Below are positions 63,077 through 64,000 of a DNA stretch of 64,000 nt, piece after piece; the first letter of the stretch is position 1, and each line of letters starts with the position of its first letter. The DNA lies in NCBI RefSeq assembly GCF_018128065.1, contig NZ_CP072360.1:872501-936500 (forward strand), read 5' to 3'. Under the pieces are notes generated by a model that was not told the origin of the DNA, made no database searches, and saw nothing but the letters and a program-made list of their open reading frames with translations. A program made the position numbers and the translations under genes. Source of the DNA: Prevotella melaninogenica (lineage in GTDB: Bacteria > Bacteroidota > Bacteroidia > Bacteroidales > Bacteroidaceae).

Positions 63077-64000
<924 letters not shown>

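Overview
The window is chromosomal DNA of a Prevotella-type member of the Bacteroidales. Three things point there: the partial 16S rRNA gene at 63077-64000; the many Bacteroidetes promoters of the TTTG...TAnnTTTG type, which I place upstream of at least 20 genes; and typical families such as NigD-like, GldB-like, DUF4348, outer-membrane beta-barrel/TonB-type receptors, C10 peptidases and BspA-like LRR proteins. By eye the 16S resembles oral Prevotella of the melaninogenica group, but species cannot be fixed without a search.

Layout. 1-7.3 kb: murB (cut by the window edge), a DUF4348 lipoprotein, pheS, a repeat-filled gap, a DnaQ-like exonuclease, a DUF6155 protein and a UvrD-type helicase with an exonuclease domain inserted in it. 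7.3-10.6 kb: small membrane proteins (one SemiSWEET), four small lipoproteins (one only 57 codons) and dispersed repeats. 10.8-14.2 kb: mtaB, a family-2 glycosyltransferase and a GldB-like lipoprotein. 14.6-18.2 kb: four tandem paralogues with a near-identical cysteine-rich leader, variable exported domains and a common C-terminal tail, translationally coupled to a short radical-SAM protein; this is the best candidate for an undescribed system. 18.2-28 kb: a giant alpha-2-macroglobulin, ispH carrying a repeat-derived insert, a decayed transcription unit and a SWIM/SNF2 helicase. 28-30 kb: an IS1380-like transposase fragment, a MITE-like element and a YtxH/holin-like/small-protein trio. 30.2-34.6 kb: SPOR lipoprotein, ruvX, def, TPR protein and thrS. 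35.2-42.7 kb: secreted alpha/beta hydrolase, large outer-membrane beta-barrel protein, anti-sigma/beta-barrel fusion, ECF sigma factor and NigD-like lipoprotein, all on the minus strand. 43-46.7 kb: aroB, a DUF4738-type lipoprotein and a DUF438/hemerythrin/PAS protein. 46.8-51.2 kb: seven compact accessory genes (HEAT-repeat, P-loop kinase, DUF3781, ClbS/DfsB-like, GNAT, HXXEE, methyltransferase) framed by 112-bp imperfect direct repeats. 51.3-58.5 kb: a secreted C10 protease and a large adhesin broken by one frameshift, both with the same style of C-terminal sorting tail. 59.6-62.5 kb: Ca2+-type P-ATPase. 62.7 kb to the end: rRNA promoter, leader and 16S rRNA.

The intergenic DNA is rich in repeats of several kinds: three copies of an element made of four 22-nt units, four GC-rich palindrome clusters, CCCCTC...GAGGGG hairpins, and GTGTTGA-like and TTTTTACC-like simple repeats. 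Some of these have entered reading frames in frame (ispH, the DUF438 protein, the TPR protein C-terminus). Functions are assigned from motifs read by eye; no database search was possible.
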